In this document: positions 13,549 through 19,166 of the stretch, in pieces | Layout of the letters: each line of letters starts with the position of its first letter | Numbering within the stretch: the stretch's first letter is position 1 | Virus record (IMG/VR): IMGVR_UViG_3300022602_000340 | Span: 1-27,212 of that record | Length of the DNA stretch: 27,212 nucleotides | Reading direction: 5' to 3' (one strand) | Source of the DNA: a virus | Position numbers and translations under genes: made by a program | Notes under the pieces: model-generated | Database searches by the model: none | Told to the model about the DNA's origin: nothing | Seen by the model: only the letters and a program-made list of their open reading frames with translations

Positions 13549-13677
13549 ATGTTTACGTCAATCCTATGGCCCTTGGGCTATAGGCCTGGCTTAGCTAGGT
13601 TCCTCATATATGATATATATTATATGTATGCAATATTGTCACACGAGTTAACTCGTGTGACATGTAAACAATCTTAG
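13549..13677 (+). CDS. Possible small plus-strand ORF (42 aa)
   Basis: ATG at 13549 is preceded by GGAGG at five-base spacing, and the 42-codon frame ends 10 bases before a hairpin that also works as a terminator on the plus strand. The product would be Ile/Tyr/Leu-rich in the middle. It spans the AT-rich tract and the 26-bp palindrome, so the frame may be accidental. No strong plus promoter is seen. Confidence 0.2.
   Translation: MFTSILWPLGYRPGLARFLIYDIYYMYAILSHELTRVTCKQS
13564..13583. repeat. 8-bp hairpin with CTTG loop
   Basis: CTATGGCC and GGCTATAG form an 8-bp stem with one G-T wobble around CTTG. It lies in the leader between the candidate polymerase promoter and its start codon, so it may shape the 5' UTR. 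The rest of the 13471-13636 stretch is AT-rich and holds no other gene I can support on the minus strand. Confidence 0.35.
13619..13624 (-). promoter_or_regulatory. TATAAT -10 box next to the palindrome
   Basis: The perfect minus-strand TATAAT lies 12 bases downstream of the 26-bp palindrome, which therefore covers the expected -35 region. No consensus -35 is present at 16-18 bases, so activation or repression by a dimeric protein on the palindrome is plausible. It would drive the polymerase-like gene. Confidence 0.4.
13637..13662. repeat. 26-bp perfect palindrome
   Basis: The left half is TGTCACACGAGTT and the right half its exact complement. It is flanked by an AT-rich tract (13606-13636) and weak outer inverted copies TGTTTAC (13550-13556) and GTAAACA (13664-13670). 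It fits an operator for a dimeric regulator or part of a replication origin in front of the polymerase-like gene. Lacking a loop, it is more likely a DNA site than an RNA hairpin. Confidence 0.65.
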
Positions 13678-13687
13678 CCAAAGAAAA

Positions 13688-13705
13688 AGCCCCAGTTAAG
13701 GGGCT
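13688..13705 (-). terminator. Strong rho-independent terminator
   Basis: Minus-strand AGCCCC-TTAACT-GGGGCT is followed by TTTTCTTT. A flanking AAAAAGC/GCTTTTT pairing extends the structure, so it may also stop plus-strand transcripts. It separates the fibre/zinc-finger operon from the polymerase-like gene. Confidence 0.8.
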
Positions 13706-13833
13706 GGAGCTTTTTCACTTCTTACAAAACCTATGCCAGGACAGCGAGAAGTGTGAAGGGAATATACAGGATATTTTAGTTTGGCAACAAGAATTAAACG
13801 AGCGATTCAAAAAATGAATCTTTCCCTTCACAC
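13706..13833 (-). ncRNA. Structured 3' UTR or candidate small RNA
   Basis: Three bases after the stop of the 142-aa gene, GTGTGAAGGGAA (13833-13822) pairs with TTCCCTTCACAC (13762-13751) over 12 bp and encloses a GATTCA/TGAATC hairpin (13820-13804). A competing 7-bp helix joins CACTTCT (13753-13747) with AGAAGTG (13722-13716), sharing three bases with the first. The terminator follows. It could be a processed phage RNA, a switch, or a stabilising 3' end. No match to a known RNA family is recognised. Confidence 0.4.
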
Positions 13834-13835
13834 AT

Positions 13836-14264
13836 TTATTTATTATTTTCTATTTCAATGGGCATCAAATCATGGTGATAACGTGTGATTCTGATTTCTT
13901 CTGTATCTACCAAAATTTGTTTACGTGGACGTCCTTTTGGTCCACGTGCCTGTTTGATTTTGGGATGGGTTCTAACGGGCAACATGTTACGGAATTCTGA
14001 CGCAGGACGACCACGTAGGCATAGGGATCTAGCAGTTTTAGGTATGGGCTGTTGATACAACACATGATCACACACATTACATCTGTGTCGCACATGCTGA
14101 CTGGGTCTACCCCAGGCCATGACTTCCATTATGACAGTTCTATTCAGCACAGATCGGTCACAGGTTTCACAAGGTCTGATTTGTGATTTTAATCGATAAA
14201 CATCTGTCTTGGCATTGTATTCCAGATATTGGTCAATAAAAGGTTTTAATAATTTAGGATCCAT
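13836..14264 (-). CDS. Zinc-finger / AT-hook DNA-binding protein
   Basis: This 142-aa basic protein has a zinc-ribbon-like pair of knuckles, Cys32-x2-Cys35 (CETC) and Cys62-x2-Cys65 (CNVC). A C-terminal AT-hook-like core 'GPKGRPRKQ' lies at about 108-116, and two further Gly-Arg-Pro triplets are at about 52-54 and 85-87. It probably binds AT-rich DNA and may regulate late genes. The AT-rich tract and palindrome just downstream are possible targets, by inference only. It is the last gene before the structured 3' UTR and terminator. A TAAATA box and AGGG lie before the ATG. Confidence 0.6.
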   Translation of the reverse strand: MDPKLLKPFIDQYLEYNAKTDVYRLKSQIRPCETCDRSVLNRTVIMEVMAWGRPSQHVRHRCNVCDHVLYQQPIPKTARSLCLRGRPASEFRNMLPVRTHPKIKQARGPKGRPRKQILVDTEEIRITRYHHDLMPIEIENNK

Positions 14265-14281
14265 AGCCCTATTTAATAGGC

Positions 14282-14524
14282 TTATTTTAGATGAGATAAA
14301 ATTACGAAACCAGTTCCTATTAAACTTACCACAATGGTTCCACCAGTGGTTATTAAGGTAGTGGCAATGCTGGTTCGAATGCCATCAACTTTTTCCACAA
14401 GTGTATCCATTTTGATTTCAAGTGATTCCAAACGTTGATCCAATTCCTGATAACGCTGAGCACAAAGATCCACATGTGTGGCTAGATCTTTGTGCTCAGC
14501 TGTAATGGTAGATAAAGTTTTCAT
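14282..14524 (-). CDS. Small coiled-coil membrane protein, possible holin (XhlA-like)
   Basis: This 80-aa protein has a coiled coil at about residues 22-50 ('RYQELDQRLESLEIKMDTLV') and one C-terminal membrane segment at about 55-77 ending 'GTGFVILSHLK'. That order and size match haemolysin XhlA-type and some holin families that act with endolysins at the inner membrane. No endolysin is seen nearby, so the lysis role is inferred. The ATG overlaps the stop of a 23-codon ORF (ATGA). A 16-bp inverted repeat inside codons 9-24 could control its expression. Confidence 0.5.
   Translation of the reverse strand: MKTLSTITAEHKDLATHVDLCAQRYQELDQRLESLEIKMDTLVEKVDGIRTSIATTLITTGGTIVVSLIGTGFVILSHLK
14455..14500. 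repeat. 16-bp perfect inverted repeat inside the holin-like gene
   Basis: GCTGAGCACAAAGATC (14455-14470) and its exact complement GATCTTTGTGCTCAGC (14485-14500) flank a 14-base loop that contains CACATGTG. In mRNA it would form a very stable hairpin starting 24 bases after the ATG. No T-run follows, so it is not a terminator. Confidence 0.8.
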
Positions 14525-14592
14525 GATCGTCTAGGTCTTGGAGCAGGTATTGATGGTGGAGGTGGAGGAAGGGGAGGAGTTGATCGAGACAT
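14521..14592 (-). CDS. Proline-rich 23-aa micro-ORF
   Basis: Translation would start at 14592, one base past the preceding stop (TAACATG), and end overlapping the holin-like ATG (ATGA). Eleven of the 23 residues are Pro, including a run of five, and the tail is Arg-rich. Poly-Pro slows ribosomes without EF-P, so it may meter coupled translation of the membrane protein. Confidence 0.4.
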   Translation of the reverse strand: MSRSTPPLPPPPPSIPAPRPRRS

Positions 14593-14593
14593 G

Positions 14594-14746
14594 TTATTCT
14601 ACCTGTGATAATGTTACTGTGGCTGTGGAATTGGCACGGTTATAAACCTCTACCAAGGCCATTTTTTTAATCTGTTTAAGATTGGCATGTGTATGTGATA
14701 GGGCTTGAATAGCCGCAATTTCAGATTTTAATTGATCTAGGGTCAT
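14594..14746 (-). CDS. Small helical protein (50 aa)
   Basis: The ATG at 14746 follows AAAAGGAAAA. The protein is helical in its first half ('TLDQLKSEIAAIQALSHTHA') with a basic middle 'LKQIKKMALVEVYNRA'. The reading frame, binding site and coupling to the following micro-ORF support it. No family recognised. It is probably a small accessory of the fibre or lysis module. Confidence 0.5.
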   Translation of the reverse strand: MTLDQLKSEIAAIQALSHTHANLKQIKKMALVEVYNRANSTATVTLSQVE

Positions 14747-14772
14747 TGTGTTTTCCTTTTCATATTAGGTCC

Positions 14773-15126
14773 TTATACTGGAACAGTTTGGCTTGTTAAA
14801 GTTTGACTAACAATACTATCAGTAATGGTTTTTCTTAAACCATTAATAGTATCTAGGCCTAAATGTTTATTAACCCAAGCAATCAATTGTGCTTGAGTTA
14901 AATTACCAAAATCTGTAAATTTTGTGGGATCATAATCAAGTTGAATGGTTCCTGATTGTGAAGCAGTCATGTGCGAATTGTCTGACTTTAACTGTGTGCC
15001 CTTCATGGTCCAATCCAATTCAACAACAATGTCTCTATTGCCTTGATTACGTGTTCTTACTCCAGTAATACTCCATTCAATTGCCACAGAGTTTTGTGAA
15101 TATACTATTGTATCTAATGTTGTCAT
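14773..15126 (-). CDS. Small protein downstream of tail fibre genes (117 aa)
   Basis: The N-terminal 70 residues look like beta strands ('VELDWTMKGTQLKSDNSHMT'), followed by a helical end with 'AQLIAWVNKHLGLDTINGLR'. AGGA lies eight bases before the ATG, and the gene follows the 468-aa fibre gene by four bases. I recall similar proteins near fibre genes of marine phages, with no known function. It could be a fibre chaperone or a small virion protein. Confidence 0.55.
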   Translation of the reverse strand: MTTLDTIVYSQNSVAIEWSITGVRTRNQGNRDIVVELDWTMKGTQLKSDNSHMTASQSGTIQLDYDPTKFTDFGNLTQAQLIAWVNKHLGLDTINGLRKTITDSIVSQTLTSQTVPV

Positions 15127-15130
15127 AATT

Positions 15131-16537
15131 TTATCCTACTAATGTAATTCCATATTTGCCAGCCAGATATGATTCTACACTGGCTATTTCGCCTGAAGTT
15201 AATGTTCTACTATAGGCAATTACTTCTACTGTGGCCCAATCACTGACCTCACCTGATTTAACATTAATAGCTAAACCGCCGCCTGGTCCTGGATTATCTC
15301 CACTACCACTTGTTCCTTGTGCAGCAGTATCTCCATTGGGACGATAGAAATAGTTTTGATCAGCACTGATAACCCAATTTGTTCCAAACCAATCAGTATC
15401 AGTATTAACCCATCCACCATGATAAGCAACTCCAGCACCTGAACTGTGATGTCCACTTAACCAAGTTGGATTACTGGCATTGGTATAGATGCGTTGATGA
15501 TTACTGCCATTCCAACGAGCCACAGTAAACAATGAATATGTACTACCTGTAGCAACTGGACTTGGGAATAAGGCTGAATCACCTGTTCCACCTGCCAAGG
15601 CTGATGTGATATTGGTAGCACCTCCACCTGATACAGTGGCTATTGTGGGACTACCATACAAAGTGGCATTGTAACCATTGCCTGATAGATCCGTCCAAGT
15701 CATGCCAGAAATATTAACACTAGTCATGTCATACCAAGCAATGTAATCAGTTACTGGAGGTCCACTTGGAGGTGGAGTATAAACAACTACATCTGTTCCA
15801 ACATATAACCACATGCTGGCTGTTGTATTGTAATAAGCAACACGACCACCCATGTCCGTGATCAAAATTATACCAGAACTGGTTGAAGTTGCTGTTGTTT
15901 CAGCGGCTGTGACAGATTGATATCCTGCCCAAGCAGTGGTTTGAATAGTGCTGTCTGGAAATATTAAATTACCATCTATGCTAAAAGTCCAAGTGTTTTC
16001 TACCATGGTGCTGGTATTGACAGTAATTAAATTAATAGGATCTTCATACCCTAGGGCCTTGATGTTTAGACCAACAGTATAATCATTGGAGTCTGAGATT
16101 ATACCACCATTGGGTAATTGAAGATAACCAGCACGAGTAAATGTCCAGGCATTACCATTTACAATGGTTGTAAAGTCTGCTTCACCTGAAGTATATAAGA
16201 CACTGCTGGTTGTTGCTGAAACCACACCTGCCGCTGTTTGTCCAATAATAAATTCAGCATCCAATTGATTAGGCAATGTTAAATTACCATCATTTTTAAA
16301 CTGCCAACTATACGCACCATTGGCTGTATTGATCTCAACCTGATTATTGTGTCTTAACCAAACTTCTACACCATCTGCTGTGAAGTTATTGGTGTATAGG
16401 TCAATGTCTCCAGTTGATGTAGAAACTACACCAATGTAGGGTCCTGTTAGGCCTAAACCTGATCCACTATTAGTGGCAACCAAGCCTGATCCTACATTTA
16501 ATCCATTTTTTACTCTAAAATTATTGTCTGTTGTCAT
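15131..16537 (-). CDS. Tail fibre / receptor-binding protein with lectin-like C-terminus
   Basis: This 468-aa protein has an N-terminal beta-rich shaft with repeating short strands, such as 'YSWQFKNDGNLTLPNQ' and 'WTFSIDGNLIFPDSTIQTTA'. The C-terminal domain is of concanavalin A/LamG type (about residues 263-468), with 'YIAWYDMTSVN', 'TWTDLSGNGYNATL' and the end motif 'SRTLTSGEIASVESYLAGKY'. Such lectin-like folds bind glycans, so this is a candidate host-recognition protein. It shares the FPDSTIQTTA element with the 700-aa fibre at both protein and DNA level. AGAGGAAAC precedes the ATG. Confidence 0.72.
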   Translation of the reverse strand: MTTDNNFRVKNGLNVGSGLVATNSGSGLGLTGPYIGVVSTSTGDIDLYTNNFTADGVEVWLRHNNQVEINTANGAYSWQFKNDGNLTLPNQLDAEFIIGQTAAGVVSATTSSVLYTSGEADFTTIVNGNAWTFTRAGYLQLPNGGIISDSNDYTVGLNIKALGYEDPINLITVNTSTMVENTWTFSIDGNLIFPDSTIQTTAWAGYQSVTAAETTATSTSSGIILITDMGGRVAYYNTTASMWLYVGTDVVVYTPPPSGPPVTDYIAWYDMTSVNISGMTWTDLSGNGYNATLYGSPTIATVSGGGATNITSALAGGTGDSALFPSPVATGSTYSLFTVARWNGSNHQRIYTNASNPTWLSGHHSSGAGVAYHGGWVNTDTDWFGTNWVISADQNYFYRPNGDTAAQGTSGSGDNPGPGGGLAINVKSGEVSDWATVEVIAYSRTLTSGEIASVESYLAGKYGITLVG

Positions 16538-16560
16538 TTAAGTTTCCTCTATCCACTTGA

Positions 16561-18663
16561 TTAAATTGGGGTAACAGTATTGCTGTTACCAACGTAAGTC
16601 CATGCTTCAGCATCATCATCCCAATAGGCAGGAGCCCAATTGCCTGCTGGACTATTAGTATCTGATCCACTATCACTAATGGTAATAATGCGACCTTGGA
16701 CACCTGTGGGTAAACTGTTACGAGCATAAACACTAGTTCCACCAGCAGTGGTTTGAATTGTGCTGTCTGGAAATTGTAATCCACCTGAATTGTTGAATAT
16801 CCATTCATGTCCGCCAGCGTATACTTCAACATCTACAGGAGTTACTACGACGGCCTGTGTTTGGCTGTAATCTTCCATGTAAACAGCACTGGTATTGGCA
16901 GCAGTCCAACTACCATTGGTTATATAACTACCATCATTGAATTTGATATAGCCATCTGATTTTTTAACTTCTAGACCACTTTCATCAATTTGAAGAATGT
17001 TGGTGGCATTGGCATAGGCATAAAATACGCCATCTTCATTGCTGTATAGGCCTGTGTCATTGCCAGATTCGCTAAAACTTAAACCACCACCTGATCCAGG
17101 TAGGCCTTCGGTCACTATCAAGTTGTTGACGGGAATATTAAAACTCCAAGTGCTAGAAGTAACTTGAGCAGTTTCTATGTAATCATTCCAGAAATTAATA
17201 TTGCCTACCGCATTTGAAAACATACCAGTTTGACGATCATTCTTAAATGTATAACCAGTTGGTGTTGATGTGGTTGGCCAGCCCTGTTGTGATTGAAATC
17301 CACCCATCAAGGCAACACTGCCTTCTGCTCCATCTAATTGATTACCAGGGAATGACATTGTGCCATCATTGTTAAAATACCATTGATAATTAGATGAACC
17401 ATCTGAATTTTCAACATAAATTTGTAGGTTACTTCCTACATTATTGCTGTAATGATTTAGGTTGGCTTGAACTTTACCACCTGGAGTAGGATTGTTGGTT
17501 TGTAGGCTAATGGCACCATAACCAGTTCTTAAATTGGTATTCCAAGAACCAAATGTGTTGTTTTCATTGAATACAATGTCATAGGCACCTGTGTCTACTT
17601 GACCATTTGAATTCAATCTAAAGATTATGCTGGTTGTGGTAGTATCTGCTTCTAAGTAGGCTTGACCTCCTGCTATTCTTACAGCTGAATAAACAGGTGA
17701 TCCATCTGGAGGTGTTCCTGAATATTCCCATTGTAAACACGCATTGCCAGAAGTATCAGTTAAGATTACTCCATTAGGACTGTACATCTGTAAAGGATTA
17801 CCACTGGTAGATTGAATAGTATCAATTACAGCTTGTTGTCCAGCTGTCACGGATAAACCACTTACAAAATTGGCAGCCTGATTAAATTCCCAACTTGAAG
17901 AACTAAAATTGGCCACTTCTTGAGCGTTGGCATAAAATTGAACAACGCCATCACCTGTAGAGAACATGCCGGTATCAAGACCACCATCTGCTTGGAAACT
18001 ATAACCTGTGGTGCCATAACTGCCTTCAGCAGCCAGGAACATGTTGGCAGAAAAAATACCATATGTGCCTTCTAGGGACGCTAGGAATTCACCATTGACC
18101 AAAGTAGAAGTTGAACCTGTGTAGGCAGTGGTTTGAACAGTATTATCATTAAATGTTATACCTTGTTCAAATTTAGCATCTGCTTGAAAAAGCATATTAT
18201 CATTAAAAGTAATATGTGAAGAACTGTTTACACTGATTATATCAACTTGAATATGAGTATTATCAAATATAACACCATCACCAGAATCAAAATGTATTTC
18301 ATTAGCTCTAAAAGTCAATACACCTTGATTATTAGCAGTGCCAATAAAAAATTCAATTCCTGAATCACCATTAGGAGTCATTGGAACAAGAGTATTAACT
18401 AATCCTGTGCCATCTACAGTTAATCCACTGCCTACAATTATACCACCTAGGGTGCTGGTGGTAGCAGGAGTTGTAGTTCCTGATGGACCACTAGGACCTG
18501 ATGGACCACTAGGACCACCTCCACCGGCTACTTGTATTCCGCCAGCTGTGACGCCATCACCAACATATAATACATGGGTGTCTGTGGTCCAAACGGGTTC
18601 ACCGCTGGCAAATGTTGTTGTTGCTCTATCGGCATCTAGGCCTCTGCGAAATTGTAAAGACAT
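16561..18663 (-). CDS. Long tail fibre with Mtd-N-like start and short collagen-like stretch
   Basis: The 700-aa protein starts with an Mtd_N-like domain, 'LQFRRGLDADRATTTFASGE' then 'VLYVGDGVTAGG'. A short [13 protein letters not shown] collagen-like hinge follows at about 50-62, then a long beta shaft. At least three copies of a module of about 40 aa with DTGMFS, QTGMFS or DTGLYS are visible, each followed by an Ala/Asn-rich strand and Ser-x-Trp-x-Phe. Two F-x-D-x-T-x-QTTA elements occur. It probably trimerises and projects from the tail. A perfect 8-bp hairpin (16570-16590) lies at its 3' end. Confidence 0.7.
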   Translation of the reverse strand: MSLQFRRGLDADRATTTFASGEPVWTTDTHVLYVGDGVTAGGIQVAGGGGPSGPSGPSGPSGTTTPATTSTLGGIIVGSGLTVDGTGLVNTLVPMTPNGDSGIEFFIGTANNQGVLTFRANEIHFDSGDGVIFDNTHIQVDIISVNSSSHITFNDNMLFQADAKFEQGITFNDNTVQTTAYTGSTSTLVNGEFLASLEGTYGIFSANMFLAAEGSYGTTGYSFQADGGLDTGMFSTGDGVVQFYANAQEVANFSSSSWEFNQAANFVSGLSVTAGQQAVIDTIQSTSGNPLQMYSPNGVILTDTSGNACLQWEYSGTPPDGSPVYSAVRIAGGQAYLEADTTTTSIIFRLNSNGQVDTGAYDIVFNENNTFGSWNTNLRTGYGAISLQTNNPTPGGKVQANLNHYSNNVGSNLQIYVENSDGSSNYQWYFNNDGTMSFPGNQLDGAEGSVALMGGFQSQQGWPTTSTPTGYTFKNDRQTGMFSNAVGNINFWNDYIETAQVTSSTWSFNIPVNNLIVTEGLPGSGGGLSFSESGNDTGLYSNEDGVFYAYANATNILQIDESGLEVKKSDGYIKFNDGSYITNGSWTAANTSAVYMEDYSQTQAVVVTPVDVEVYAGGHEWIFNNSGGLQFPDSTIQTTAGGTSVYARNSLPTGVQGRIITISDSGSDTNSPAGNWAPAYWDDDAEAWTYVGNSNTVTPI

Positions 18664-18675
18664 AATCTTATCCTT

Positions 18676-18888
18676 TTATATAATATTACCCAAATCTAAA
18701 TTTACACCATAAGGTTGTAAAACGTAACCAAAATCCAAACTGTAGGCAGGTTGAATACCATTGGGACGTGTGGCATCACCTATCCAATAATTGGTATTAG
18801 TAGTTAACCAATCTGGTGTTGTGCCAGATGGAACACTGATAATCCAATGAGCATTAAAATTGGTTGTAAAAGTTATGGTTGAACTCAT
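18676..18888 (-). CDS. Small tail-fibre-associated protein (70 aa)
   Basis: Its ATG overlaps the stop of the neighbouring 90-aa gene (ATGA). The last 20 residues contain LDFG, then Pro-x-Gly, then LDLG, the same pattern that ends the 90-aa protein. The first 50 residues have no recognised domain. Such Asp-x-Gly strand repeats occur in phage fibre proteins, so it may be an attachment or oligomerisation piece. Confidence 0.55.
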   Translation of the reverse strand: MSSTITFTTNFNAHWIISVPSGTTPDWLTTNTNYWIGDATRPNGIQPAYSLDFGYVLQPYGVNLDLGNII

Positions 18889-19157
18889 ATCTTGCCCAAA
18901 TCTAATGTAAACCCTACTGGTTCAGTAATTGAACCAAAATCCAAATTACCACCCCCACCGGCACCTGAGACCAAAATACCTCCAGGTGTTACATTATCAC
19001 CTACAAATAATTGACTAGTGCTACTTGAATAAATCAATTCTCCATCATTGGGAATATATTGTCCCAATTGTGATAATGTTCCTCTGCGAAGTTGTAATGG
19101 TCGATAACCATTGAATATTGGATTGTCCCAGCGTATTGCGTATGTGCTTGTTGTCAT
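18885..19157 (-). CDS. Small Mtd-N-domain protein (90 aa)
   Basis: The protein carries the same N-terminal type as the 700-aa fibre: 'LQLRRGTLSQLGQYIPNDGE' and 'LFVGDNVTPGGILVSG', the Mtd_N-like fold that anchors fibres. It then ends after a Gly-rich hinge with LDFG-x5-P-x-G-x2-LDLG. It is therefore an anchor domain without a shaft, either a decoy/capping subunit or a remnant of a longer fibre. AAGGAACAATT precedes the ATG. Confidence 0.6.
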   Translation of the reverse strand: MTTSTYAIRWDNPIFNGYRPLQLRRGTLSQLGQYIPNDGELIYSSSTSQLFVGDNVTPGGILVSGAGGGGNLDFGSITEPVGFTLDLGKI

Positions 19158-19166
19158 AATTGTTCC

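Noticed and set aside
13637-13662. CRP-type site
   Set aside because: The half sites occur in the opposite order (TCACA before TGTGA) and with a 12-base gap, which does not fit CRP.
13471-13835. tRNA or CRISPR array in the largest intergenic region
   Set aside because: No cloverleaf with a T-loop GTTCRA pattern and no regularly spaced direct repeats were found.
16570-16590. GGTAACAG/CTGTTACC hairpin at the end of the 700-aa fibre gene as a terminator
   Set aside because: The stem is perfect but is followed by CCAATTTAAT without a T-run and lies within coding sequence. The downstream fibre gene follows closely with its own binding site.
16521-16832. 103-aa minus-strand ORF overlapping the end of the 700-aa fibre gene
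   Set aside because: It lies in another frame within the fibre coding region, is hydrophobic by frame bias, and the fibre frame has better motif and start support.
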